64,000 nucleotides of DNA from Larix kaempferi (GCA_027924585.1 BSBM01000386.1:4674001-4738000), one strand, 5' to 3'; positions 43,810-53,909 are shown, counted from the stretch's first letter. Numbers and translations: made by a program. The notes: generated by a model from the letters alone, not told the origin.

Positions 43810-45169
43810 CTAATGAGAGTCGTATCCTGCATCACTGCCAGCATCGGCTGCCTCTGAGTCCTCCCCTCGCTCCTCCTCCGGCAAGTCCTCCTCGCCTCCG
43901 GCCTCCTGTGCCCGAGCCCGGTCCACCAAAATCGCCACCCGAATCGCGATGGACCTAAACTCACGGGGTGCCCCCATGCAATCCCGTACCACATCCGGAT
44001 CGACATCTCGCCAACCCTCGTCGGTCACTCCTATCAATAACCGATCTAAAAGCTCCCGTACAGACTCTAGGGTCACCTCTGGGTCCCGGCGCTGCACCTC
44101 TCCTCGTCCAGGCAGAGCTGGCACGGCCACAATACCCCGCCGGGCCACATGCCCTGGAGGTGGCCTCGGGCCCACATCTGCACAAACCAACCATATGTCA
44201 GTCACAGTATATCCATCTACTATCATATACATAAAATATGACATACATAACATGCAATACAAACACACACGTACCGTCGGGACCCCATGCCTGTCCTGGT
44301 GCTCGTGGCGCCTCCGGATCTCCTGTGAAGTCCATATCCCGATACGGGAAGTCATCCAGCGTCAGTGGTATCTGAAGCCACTGCAGGTACAACTCCTGCG
44401 TAAAATATCTGCCCACATCGCCGCCACCACGGCGGCGCATCATCTCACCCCAACGGACCATCCTCGGCTCCCTCATCTCTCCTGCCCTAATCGGCACCCG
44501 TGGCCGCAGTGTGGGTACCCTCTCCATAAAAAAGGCACATAGGAAGGACCCAAAGCAAAAGCCCTTGCCATCTTCCTTCGCTGCCGTCAGCTGTCGCTGA
44601 ACGCAGGTCAGGAACATCTGGCCCCAGGCGTAGTATGTCCCATCTAAGACGCGCTCTACCATCTGCATCTGCCCCCTAGACACCTTCTCCGGTGACTGGG
44701 AACCCAATACCCTCACCACACACGCCGCCATGGCCTGCACTGCCGGCTCCTGTAGGTCCCTCACCAGGAGTGCATTCCTATGCACCCTCGCGTCCTGACC
44801 GCAGTACCTCTCCAACATGTCCTCCATGTCGACGTCCGCGGCAACCCGCGGCTGTGTGTCTGCCACCCTGCCCAAGCAGGGCAACCCCGTCAGGAAGTAA
44901 ACATCAGTGAGGGTAAGGTCTACCCTCTCACCCTGTACCCGGAATGCCTGTATGTCCGGCTCCCAGAAACTGATCAGACGGTTCAGCAACAATGTTGCTG
45001 TCCGTATCATAGGTATCTGTGCGAACTTCAAAAGTTCGCACAACCCCAGCACTGTCCGCACATGGCGGTTCTCTCGGATGAAACCCATGGTCTCATCAGG
45101 AATCTCCCGCTCTCTCCAGAGAACCTGGGGCATCCTGCCAATCGCACAAAGTGAACTCATCAGTCTCAT
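43810..45169 (-). CDS. Antisense two-exon gene, plant mobile domain-like
   Basis: Exon 1 is 45169-44275 and exon 2 is 44177-43810, joined over a 97-bp GT-AG intron in phase 1, giving 1263 nt and 420 codons. Exon 1: RENRHVRTVLGLCELLKFAQ, LLLNRLISFWEPDIQAFRVQ, GERVDLTLTDVYFLTGLPCL, YAWGQMFLTCVQRQL, FCFGSFLCAFFMERVP, YLQWLQIPLTLDDFPYRDMD. The GE..DLTL.DV..LTGLP core resembles the plant mobile domain (aminotransferase-like) of MAIN/MAIL1 proteins and of some transposons. Exon 2 ends in an acidic tail (EEDLPEEERGEDSEAADAGS). It runs opposite to gag-pol. An acceptor-like TTGGCAG at about 45136-45142 (minus) leaves room for an upstream exon, so the start is uncertain. Confidence 0.7.
44178..44274 (-). 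other. Intron of the antisense gene
   Basis: Minus strand: donor G|GTACGTGTG, a TGACTGAC branch-like motif, and acceptor TTGGTTTGTGCAG|ATG. The AT-rich 97-bp intron stands out against GC-rich exons. Splicing joins the two open frames exactly; unspliced, exon 1 reaches a stop within the intron. Confidence 0.85.
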
Positions 45170-45216
45170 GACAACTTAAGAAAAATACTTTTCCCCCTCC
45201 CAGAAGCCCTAATAGC

Positions 45217-45465
45217 TCGGCCCGAAACCGCGGCTTTCGGGCTTCCTGCCGCGGTTTCCAACCGCGGTTGTCAGGCATATGGCCGCGGTTCCCAACCGCG
45301 CCTGTCAGTCCAAAACCCGCGGTTGGGAACCGCGTGTTCCTCCTTAGAACTCGCGGTACTCGACCGCGGTTCCATCCAAGAATCACGCGGTCTCCAACCG
45401 CATGGTTCGGCCCGAAACTCGCGGTCTTCAACCGCGGTTTCGACCCCCTAACCCGCGGTCCACCC
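45217..45465. repeat. CCGCGGTT-rich array upstream of antisense gene
   Basis: More than ten copies of CCGCGGTT, CCCGCGGT or CCAACCGCG in 250 bp, in both directions (for example CGGTTCCCAACCGCG). It starts about 50 bp before the antisense ATG. CpG-dense, with many inverted pairs. It could be a promoter, a structured 5' UTR or simply a minisatellite. Confidence 0.8.
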
Positions 45466-48211
45466 CACGTGGACCGTACAAGTCAACCATGGGACCCACT
45501 ACCCAACCCCCCTCCCGAAAAAATATGCAGGTATGAGTTTAATGAAATACCTGTATCTCGCGGATCTGCAAACAGCCAGACGGATCATCCAGAAAAGCCA
45601 CCTAAGCTCTGGTCCACTCAACTCACAAGTCAAAGTCAACAAAGTACAAATGACACATGTCATGTTGGACCCACCACTATTTATAGTCGGTTGACTTTTT
45701 CTTGTTTTGGTCATTCTGGCCCCATACGGCGTCCGTTTTCCGAACCGTTTCCACCACTGGAATCAGCGCGACGTGACCGTCATGATGGTCACCTCGTTGC
45801 ATTATTTTTGTCCTGTCATTTTTTACCCATTTTTCAGACGCCACTAGTCGCCTCGGTTTGCGTGCCACATCGGCCGTTCTCCGTTTTTCACATGTTTTAT
45901 ATCATCGGATTCATTTTTCCGAGCTGGTGATGATGCTTGAGATCATTTCTCGCTCTCACCTCCAGATTTTCCGGGCATTTTTCAAAATGCCCCCGTCACC
46001 TCGGTTTGCGTGCCACATCGGCCATCACCCGTTTTTGACATCCTTTATATCGCCGGATTCATTTTTCCGAGCTCGTGATGATGCTTGAGATCATTTCTCG
46101 CTCTCACTTGGTACAATTTCAACATTGTGTCCCAACACCTTGCTGCCTCGGTTTGCGTACCACATCGGCCGCCATCGGATTGTTCCACATTTTTACATGA
46201 GCCATTCACTCCTGTCATACTGCAAATGTTTCGTTATTTTGCCACCATTTCATCTACCCCGCAAAGAGGTCCATCAGTGTTCCCACCTACCCTCGTTCTT
46301 GGTCATCATTACTAAACCTTGATTGAACACTTCCTCCTTGCCTGGCCATTCCTTTTGTCCGGTATAATTTTATCCCTTTTTCGGGCCGGACAAGTCCTTT
46401 ACGAAAAAGGCACTTAGGGAGTTTCTGTTAAGCTCTTTTCTGACTCCTAAACGAATGAAAAGATCGCCGAGCAATCTTGCTTCCTTTCATGCTCGTTAAA
46501 GTACCTGAAAGGGCGTCTATCCGGTATAAGTTTAACCCTTTTCCGGACCTGGTAGACTAATTACGAAAAAGGAATACTCTAGTCACACCGGCTAGAAGAG
46601 TTCTTCATTGCATCCTTTTATGCTTCTTTGGGCCTTGGAGACTAAATATACGAAAAAGCAACCCCCTGGAGTCTTCTTACTTGCTTTCAGACTCTCTAAA
46701 ATTGAAAGCAACCACGAGCATGCACTGTCCTGGGCTCGGAAAATCCACACGACAGTACCATTTCCATCATTTCAGAGTCTTCTTATCGCTTTCAGACTCC
46801 TTAAAATTGAAAGTAACCACGAGCATGAACTGTCCTGGGCTCGTAAAATCCACACGACAGTATCATTTTATCCACCCACTTCTTCTAGTTCCTTAACCCA
46901 TGAAGAAGTATCCTCCCGTGCTTCATGGCACTATGATCGATCATCTCGGCAGCACCCCCAATCAGGTCGCCTTTGTTCAGAGTATTCAGCAGTCTTCTGC
47001 CATTTTACACCAGCTTGAGTCTCCCTCAGCCAGTTATCCTCCCAGATCCATTACAGCTATGATCCCTTTCCCCTCAGACAGTTTCATATGCTGCCAGATC
47101 ATTTCCATTATCATACTCTGAACAAAGGAAGTTTGAGTCCACCCACTCTACTTGCCCAGTTGTCGCACCACAGTTTGTTAGTCTTGCCATCAGCACTATC
47201 ACATTTCGGTCTTGTACCTCGCGCTCCTGTCAAGGAAACATCATTGCCTTGATAGTTGCAGGTCTCCCTCTGTCGACGACAGCTCCTCTATTCCAGAGGA
47301 TAGGCCCAGAGGTCCCTACGCCTTGGACTTATCACCATCTGTGGTAAGTGCCTACGGATCATTCTGAGAGGAGACATCATTGCCTCTCCGAGTGGTTGTT
47401 CCTCACATGCTCGACTTCAGCACCTTGATCGCATCGTTGAGGATCGCGTAGGATTATATTCCATCAGTTTTTTGTCGAAGACCCCGGATTTCCCCCGACT
47501 CTAGCACATTGGTGAGTCACTTCGGAACGCCCAGTTGTATGTTCCCGTGGATGTCCGGGCTGCGGTGGCGTTTGTATTCGGAAGCCATCCAGTTTCATGC
47601 TTCCTTGAGTACCCAGTTTTAGTTCCCGATCAGTTCCAGTTCAGTGTACCATGGAGAGTATGACCCCAGTCACTATGATCCAGCAGCTCATCAGTTCCTT
47701 TGGTACCACACTCAGTAGCACTGTTGATTGTTCCGGTGCACCAGTTCTGCAGTTCACACATGATCCGCTCAGCAGTATGTCCCAGATTTGTGTCCCCTCT
47801 GGACTCTTATGATGTACAAAGTGGTCATGTATCTTACAGGTCCCCCTTTTTTCGGGCCTTACAGTTATATTTATGTATCTTGATACGAGCATGGGTATGC
47901 CCGCCTCGTCCATATATTGAGATTATTCCTCAGTCAGTATTTGAGGTCATGTATATTTCAGGTCCCCATTTTTTGGACCCCATTGTTGTTATTATGTTAT
48001 ATCCTGATACGAGCATGGGAATGCCCGCCTCGTCCATATGATCAGATGATTCCTCATCCTTTATTGAGGTTATGTACTTTTAGTTCTTGCAGTTGTTCTG
48101 GATCGTTGTTCCGGGCTCCAGTTTGTTTCTTCTCTTCTCTCCACATCCCAGGAAAACCATTCATGACTTATGATGTCCATCGGCCATACGATGAGCTCCT
48201 GCCCTCGCACA
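45466..48211. other. Gypsy 3' non-coding region with direct repeats
   Basis: No ORF with a recognisable domain. Several families of direct repeats: about 45840-46110 (two copies, a third diverged to about 46200) with CCTCGGTTTGCGTGCCACAT, CGGATTCATTTTTCCGAGCT and GAGATCATTTCTCGCTCTCA; about 46350-46640 (three diverged copies) with CCGGTATAA and ACGAAAAAGG; 46671 and 46775 (period about 105) with TGTCCTGGGCTCG and AAATCCACACGACAGTA; and 47880-48060 (period about 124) with GATACGAGCATGGG and ATGCCCGCCTCGTCCATAT. The ORFs here are repeat by-products. Confidence 0.6.
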
Positions 48212-48224
48212 TCAGGGGGCAATC
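48212..48224 (+). other. Gypsy polypurine tract
   Basis: TCAGGGGGCAATC directly before the 3' LTR; AGGGGGCAA is the usual form in this group. Confidence 0.75.
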
Positions 48225-48948
48225 TGTTAACACCCAAAAAGTGCTCACTAGCTCATTTACCACATTATATGGCTCATTTGTCCATTTTCCTACCATATTT
48301 CCATTAAAATCCCAAAAAATCCCATTAAAAAGCCTCCAAAAGGCCTAAAATGCCTCCAAAAGGCCACAAAACCCTCAAAATAGCCTAAAAAAGGCTAAAA
48401 AACCCCCTTTTCCTCCAAAAATAGCAAAATCCCCTAAAAAGGGAATAAAAATATAAAATAATGAGGAAAAGGAGGAAAAAACCCCTATACAGCTGCATAA
48501 AACCATGTGTTCCATAAAAACCATGGGTCAGCACTCCACCACCAAAAAACTATAAATAGGTGATGGAGATCCCTTATTCCATATCCACAATCACAAGCAC
48601 CCTTACTCTGCCAAAATCTCTCTCGAAACCCTAGTTCATCATTTGAACTATTTTCACCTTGAGAGCCACTTTGGCCCATCCCCACCATTGGAGAAGGAGA
48701 AAGGAGCATTCAGAAGCTTGGAGCATCCTCTTGGACACTGCAAAGGGCTTCACCAACCTTGACACTCAAGGTAACATCAATACAAAGTCATTCTTTCATT
48801 TTGGTGTTTATGCTTCATGCTTGTCTTAGAAATAATTTAATTTTTTGTTTTTTGCATAATTAGTTTAATATACTGAACTGCTACTAAGGAGTCCATTCTC
48901 CTTAGTAGGTGCTCATTGGCACAAGCTAGGGGTAAAACCCTAGCTACA
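48225..48948 (+). repeat. Gypsy 3' LTR
   Basis: 724 bp, identical to the 5' LTR except about two bases (one visible in GTTCCATAAAAACC against GTTCCCTAAAAACC). TATA at 48550-48559. AAGAG follows at 48949-48953. Confidence 0.98.
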
Positions 48949-49566
48949 AAGAGGGAATTGACTGCTCCTTATAATCCTCAACAGAATGGAGTTGTAGAAA
49001 GGAAGAAAAGAACAATCATGGAAGCAGCAAGGGAAATGCTACATGACCAGGATCTACCTATGCATCTATGGGCAGAAGCAACTAGAACAACTGTATATGT
49101 GCAGAACAGAACACCCCACAAGATATTGGACAACAAGACACCAGAAGAGGTCTTTTCTGGTAAGAAACCTGAAGTCAGCCATCTTAGAATATTTGGTTGT
49201 CCAGTATACACTCATGTCCCAAAGGAAAAGAGGACCAAACTAGATCCTTCAGGAAAGAAGGGTATCTTTGTGGGTTACAGTGAAAGCTCGAATGCTTACA
49301 GAATATACTTTCCAGGGTTCAAGAAGATTGATGTCAGCAGGGATGTAACATTTGATGAAAACTCAACATTCATCAAATCAAGGAAGGCACCTATCGAAGT
49401 TTATGAAGAACCTAAGGAAACTAGATTTCAAGACACTACCATGACTGAAGCAATTCCAGAAGTTGTTCATGAGTTTGAAGATCCACAGGAACCTGTAGAT
49501 CCACCCCGTGAGGATAACTCTCACAAGAGGAAACCTGCATGGGATAGAGAGCTCATTCAAGATGCA
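48949..49566 (+). pseudogene. Copia-3 integrase, C-terminal half, and linker
   Basis: Directly after the gypsy LTR the frame resumes with NPQQNGVVERKKRTIMEAAR; the catalytic Glu codon is at 48997-48999. It continues DLPMHLWAEATRTTVYVQNR, EVSHLRIFGCPVYTHVPKEK, KKGIFVGYSESSNAYRIYFP, DVSRDVTFDENST and the acidic linker to PAWDRELIQDA, then a TAA at 49567-49569. Integrase was intact in sequence before the gypsy insertion split it. Confidence 0.9.
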
Positions 49567-50886
49567 TAAAGATTTGGCATTCCAGAAGAAGAACACAGAG
49601 CCAAGAAGAGAACCATATCACATACCAGCTATGTTGCTTTACTCTGTGACATTATGAACAAAGAACCTTCCAGTTATGAAGAAGCAGCAGAAAAGAAAGA
49701 ATGGAAGGATGCCATGGTTAAGGAATACCAATCAATAATGAAGAATGATGTTTGGGATGTTGTCCCAAGACCTAAAGAGAAGTCTGTTGTGACTTCCAAA
49801 TGGATCTACAAAATCAACCATGCTGCAGATGGTAGTGTAGAGAAATACAAAGAAAGATTCGTATCTCGTGGATTCTCTCAGAAAGAGGGAATAGATTATG
49901 AAGAAACTTTTGCACCTATAGCCAGGTATACTTCCATCAGAACAGTACTTTCCCTGGCTGTAGCAATGAAATGGAAAATACACCAGATGGATATGAAGAC
50001 TGCTTTCTTGAATGGTGTAGTTGAAGAGGAAGTATACATGGAGCAGCCACTCGGTTTTGAAATACACGACAGGGAGTCATATGTGTGTAGATTGAAGAAA
50101 GCCTTGTATGGCTTGAAACAAGCTCCCAGAACTTGGTATGGTAGGATGGACAGTTTCCTATCTAGCTTGGGCTTTATCAAGAGTAAAGCGGATTCCAACC
50201 TCTACTACAAGGTTGAGGAAGGGAATCCTATGATTCTACTCCTGTATGTGGATGACTTATTTGTAACAGGAGATGACAGATTGATTGCAGATACTAAGAG
50301 GAAGCTTGCTGCTGAGTTCGATATGAAAGATTTGGGAATGATGCATTATTTCCTAGGTATGGAGGTGTGGCAGAATGCAGGTGGGATCTTCCTTGGTCAA
50401 TGGAAGTACACAGTAGATATTCTGAAGAGATTTGGGATGATGGATTGCAAGGCCATGGACACACCCATGGCATTGAATCTAAATCTTCTATGTGATGCTT
50501 CATCTGAGCTGGTTGATGTCTCTATGTACCATCAAATGATTGGGTCCTTGATGTACTTGACGAACACAAGATCAGATATTTGCTTTGCAGTGAACACATT
50601 GAGCCAATTCCTGACGGATCCGAGGAGTGTTCATCTGGTTGGTGTAAAGCATGTTCTGAGGTACCTAAAGGGTACAGTGGATTATGGGCTCAAGTATGAA
50701 GCGAATCAAAAGTTTAACCTGCAGGGTTATGTTGATTCAGATTGGGCTGGGAGTGCTGCAGATAGGAAGAGCACATCTCGGTGCTGCTTTAGTATGGGAT
50801 CAGGTGTGATCTCTTGGTTCAGCAGGAAGCAGTCCTGCATAGCACTGAGTACAGCTGAGGTAGTATGTTGTAGCCTGTTCAGCTAG
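49567..50886 (+). pseudogene. Copia-3 reverse transcriptase and RNase H start
   Basis: An open stretch of 410 codons from 49654, with the linker (RFGIPEEEHRAKKR) just before it. RT motifs: WIYKINHAADGSVEKYKERF, HQMDMKTAFLNGVVEEEVYM, KKALYGLKQAPRTWYGRMDS, active site LLYVDDLFVTG (about 50241-50261), FDMKDLGMMHYFLGMEVW. RNase H: SMYHQMIGSLMYLTNTRSD, GYVDSDWAGSAADRKSTS and ISWFSRKQSCIALSTAE. A frameshift near 50865 ends it in VVCCSLFS and stop. RT itself looks intact. Confidence 0.92.
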
Positions 50887-51205
50887 TTGTGAGGCAGTAT
50901 GGCTACGGAAGCTACTGTCTGAGTTATTTGATCTCCCATTGGATGCTACTGGTATATTATGTGATAACCAGAGTTGTGTGAAGCTGTCTGAGAACCCATT
51001 GTTTCATGATAGGTTGAAACACATAGAGATCAAATATCACTATATCAGGGATATGGTGCAGAGAGGAGCCGTGAAGCTCCTGTATGTTGTGACGGACGAG
51101 CAGATTGTAGATGTGCTAACGAAGCCACTAGCTAGGGTGAAGTTCGAGTACTTCAGGGAGAGGCTTGGTGTTCTTCAGATCGACAACACTTCGAGGAAGA
51201 AGTGA
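50887..51205 (+). pseudogene. Copia-3 RNase H C-terminal part
   Basis: After the frameshift: GILCDNQSCVKLSENPLFHD, KHIEIKYHYIRDMVQRGAVK, YVVTDEQIVDVLTKPLARVK and FEYFRERLGVLQIDNTSRKK, with a natural stop at 51203-51205. This is the true C-terminus of the polyprotein. Confidence 0.88.
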
Positions 51206-51340
51206 TGGACACATTTGATGAAGCCATCCCAAGCACGTTGTAAGGAGGATCCTTCACATGGTTGTGGATGTAAGCGCTGGATGATGAGTATCAGGACGAT
51301 GCTCCAGTTACTGCTCTGTATATGCATCATGTTGGATGTT
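51206..51340 (+). other. Start of Copia-3 3' region
   Basis: Non-coding after the pol stop; no repeat yet. Confidence 0.5.
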
Positions 51341-51925
51341 GTATATGATCAGTTGGATCATTTATATTTGTATGTATGTACACATCGTGTTGATTTTGGA
51401 TATGATCAGTTGGATCATTTATATTTGTATGTATGTACGCATCGTGTTGATGCTAGATATGATCAGTTGGATCATTTATATGTATGTACGCATCACGTTG
51501 GATGTTGGATATGATTGGTTGGATCATTTGTATGTATTTGTATATGCATCATGTTGGATGTTTGGACCATGTATCTGTATCAGGTGGATACATTGTATGA
51601 TCAGGTAGATCATGTATGTTGATATGTATCATATATTTGTATTTCTATCAGGTGGATACACTGTATGATCAGGTGGATCATGTATGATGATATGCATCAG
51701 GTAGATACTTGGTGTGCATTAGGTGGATGCATTGTATGATCAGGTTGATCATGATGATGAGCTTCAGGATGTCGCTCCATATGATATGTACCAGGATGGT
51801 ACAAGTGATGATGATCAGTATGATCATGGGAATCAGGATGATGCCTCGTGCGATGATGATCCGTTGGATCATGAGTATCAGGTTGATACTTGGAGGTCAG
51901 AGATGATATGTGGCAGGTTGTGCAA
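51341..51925. repeat. GATCAGTTGGATCAT tandem repeats in Copia-3
   Basis: About 51341-51520: a unit of about 60 bp with TATGATCAGTTGGATCATTT and GTATGTATGTACACATCGTG, three to four copies. About 51560-51900: shorter related units with GTATCAGGTGGATACATTGTATGATCAGG-like segments and GATGATCAGTATGATCATGG. Read in reverse, the motifs resemble the GGATCATCTCGATC units of Copia-1. Overlapping ORFs on both strands are repeat by-products. Confidence 0.85.
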
Positions 51926-52615
51926 ATAGCATGTAATCAGTCCTAGGAGATCTTGCCGATGGTGCTGCGGCACATAAATGTTCCTGGGGTAATCTTTCTG
52001 GTATTTCTATGTAGTATGTAATCAGTCCTCAGATATCCGATAGGTTGAGTTGTGTGCTCGTAATCAGTCCTGGGATGAGGTATTACTACGGATACATGTA
52101 ATCAGTCCTGGACATCCAAGAGTTTGAGTTGTGTGCTCGTAATTAGTCCTGGGATGCTCTTTAGAGATCTTGCCAATCGTGCTGCGGCACATAAATGTTC
52201 TTGGGATGCTCTTTAAAGGTTTTGTCTATCCACATGTAATCAGTCCTGGAGATCCAAGAGGTTGAGCTGTATGCTCCTAATAAGTCCTGGGATGTTGTTT
52301 AGAGATCTTTCTAGTCGTGCTACGGCACATAAATGTTCCTGGGATTATCTTTAAAGGTTTTGTCTATCCACATGTAATCAGTCCTGGAGATCCGAGAGGT
52401 TGAGCTATATGCTTGTAATAATTCCTGGGATGCTCTTTAGAGATCTTGTTGGTCATGCTGCGGCACATAAATGTTCCTGGGATGCTCTTTAAAGGTATTG
52501 TGGAGGAGATGCATGTAATCAATCCTGGGAGATCTTTTCGGTCATGCTTAGGCACATAAATGTTCCTGGGATACTCTTTCCGGTATTGCATCCGCACATA
52601 AAATTAGTCCTGAGA
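51926..52615. repeat. ATCAGTCCTGGGA tandem repeats in Copia-3
   Basis: Seven or more copies of CATGTAATCAGTCCTGGGA alternating with GATCTTGCCGGTCATGCTGC and GGCACATAAATGTTCCTGGG blocks, combined unit about 75-130 bp. The core TAATCAGTCCTG..GATCTTGC also forms the short array of Copia-2 (12380-12515). Confidence 0.85.
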
Positions 52616-52639
52616 GGCCACCTCTATCAGACCATTCGC

Positions 52640-52720
52640 ACAGATGATGAAGACCTACAGGTGGTGGGCCTACATCCAGTATGAAAAAGTACTGGCTCTG
52701 TATAACTTCCTATGACGAGT
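52640..52720 (+). repeat. Conserved lineage block in Copia-3
   Basis: GGCCTACATCCAGTATGAAA, then AAGTACTGGCTCTGTATAAC and TTCCTATGACGAGTAGAG. The same block occurs in Copia-2 and Copia-1 (reverse orientation in this window because those elements are on the minus strand). Confidence 0.75.
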
Positions 52721-52839
52721 AGAGTAAGAGATTGGTTGAGATAGCAGCAGTAGTGACGATGATGATGACGATGCATCGATGATGATGATCCCGAGAAGAA
52801 GACTTGTCTAGCAGAATTGTGTCGAGAAATACCTTCCTA

Positions 52840-52851
52840 GTTAAGAGGGAG
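52840..52851 (+). other. Copia-3 polypurine tract
   Basis: GTTAAGAGGGAG directly before the 3' LTR, the same form as in Copia-2. Confidence 0.8.
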
Positions 52852-53456
52852 AGTTGATGTATATGTAACTTCGGAATGTATTTCATCTATTTATTTCATA
52901 TATATTTATTGTACCCTTATAAGAGATGTGTTATTCCTCTATAAGGAAGTGTCGTCATGTGGATTGACAAGTGTCACAAGTGTGTGTACTTGCCGATGGG
53001 TTATTAGACCACCATGTGTGGGGTCGGCCCTAAAATATATATTATATTGTGGATGTATCTAGATAGACAAGTCAGCCCCATAAGGTCACTGGGCAAATAG
53101 GTTAAGTATAAATAGAGATCGGGAGATCTCTATTTGGATCATTCGGAAAGACACACTTCTCTCACTCAGAAAGTGGCACACTAGTGAGGAGGAGGATCAT
53201 CTGCTCTAGGAGACTATCTCAAGTGTATTTTGGTTGTACTTTGGTTGAGCCATTGCTCTCTCTATCTCTGAGGAAGTTGTGGGGTTTTTCACCTTAGGGT
53301 TTTCCCCATGGAAACTCTGTGTCTCTTGTCTCTCATGCTTTTGATTCTTGTGATGCTTGTGATGCTTATTGTGATTGTTATGCATTGATATATTGTATAT
53401 GTTATTCTCTCAATAAATATCCAAGAGTATTGTGAATTAATGCTCAAATTTTAACA
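52852..53456 (+). repeat. Copia-3 3' LTR
   Basis: 605 bp. The first base is A instead of T. TATA-type GTATAAATAG at 53106-53115. TTGAG follows. Confidence 0.95.
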
Positions 53457-53461
53457 TTGAG

Positions 53462-53889
53462 AAGAAAATTGAGGAGGCTACGGAGAAGACAAAGAAGACA
53501 AATGAGTGCTTAATAGGAGAATCAAGCTAGAGATGAATGAATTGCTCAATCGTTTTATACTTCAATGTTTATAGTTATTATTATTTTAAATTTCGAACTT
53601 AATTGTTTTCAAGTCTTCTTTGAAAGTTCTCAATTTCTACATCAACTTTACATTCTACATCAAGTATGTCATATCATTATTTCATTATTTCCAACTTCTC
53701 TCATCTTTGGAATTAATTTGTAATGCAAATGCATATGTGGAAGCATGGATCTGAGTAGGGGAAAGTAGCTGGCTTGCACTCATCAACCATGTGGCTCCCA
53801 TGTTACTGTTGTACACCAAGTTGCAGAATTAACCCCAGTCGCTTATATGAAGAATTAGCAGAGTCACTTTACAAAAAAAAATTATAAAT
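53462..53889. other. Flank between Copia-3 and LINE
   Basis: AT-rich, no ORF. It continues the sequence that ended at 32838 before Copia-3 inserted. Confidence 0.35.
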
Positions 53890-53909
53890 TACTGAATTTT
53901 TTTTTGTGA

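Larger units (their letters stand above)
35806..48948 (+). mobile_element. Young non-autonomous Ty3/gypsy element (Tat/Ogre-like) with antisense gene
   Basis: Two 724-bp LTRs (35806-36529, 48225-48948), TGTTAACACCC..CCTAGCTACA, with an identical AAGAG duplication. I count about two differences between the LTRs (about 0.3%). Total length 13143 bp. Sense coding: Gag, zinc knuckles, protease, a short pre-RT segment and an RNase H. I found no RT or integrase motif in the more than 10 kb of internal sequence. An antisense two-exon gene sits between RNase H and the 3' LTR. Its G+C content is visibly higher than the surroundings, with GC-rich arrays near 36600-37040 and 45217-45465. The combination of a separate archaeal-type RNase H and long extra regions points to the Tat branch of gypsy. 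Confidence 0.95.
32839..53456 (+). mobile_element. Copia-3, complete copia element split by a gypsy element
   Basis: LTRs 32839-33430 (592 bp) and 52852-53456 (605 bp), TGTTGATGTATA..ATTTTAACA, with a perfect TTGAG duplication (32834-32838, 53457-53461). The first base of the 3' LTR has mutated to A. The size difference is a 13-bp duplication or deletion around ATTTCAT. About 20 other differences (about 3.4%). Without the gypsy insertion the element is about 7.5 kb. It codes on the plus strand for a polyprotein closest to Copia-2, followed by a 1.6-kb repeat-rich 3' region. Confidence 0.95.

Noticed and set aside
43949-45154. Plus-strand open frames of up to 197 codons opposite the antisense gene
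   Set aside because: They mirror the GC-rich antisense exons, show no domain, and cross the intron without regard to it.
45268-45930. 220-codon plus-strand frame starting in the CCGCGGTT array
   Set aside because: It begins inside the repeat, continues into direct repeats and has no similarity I recognise.
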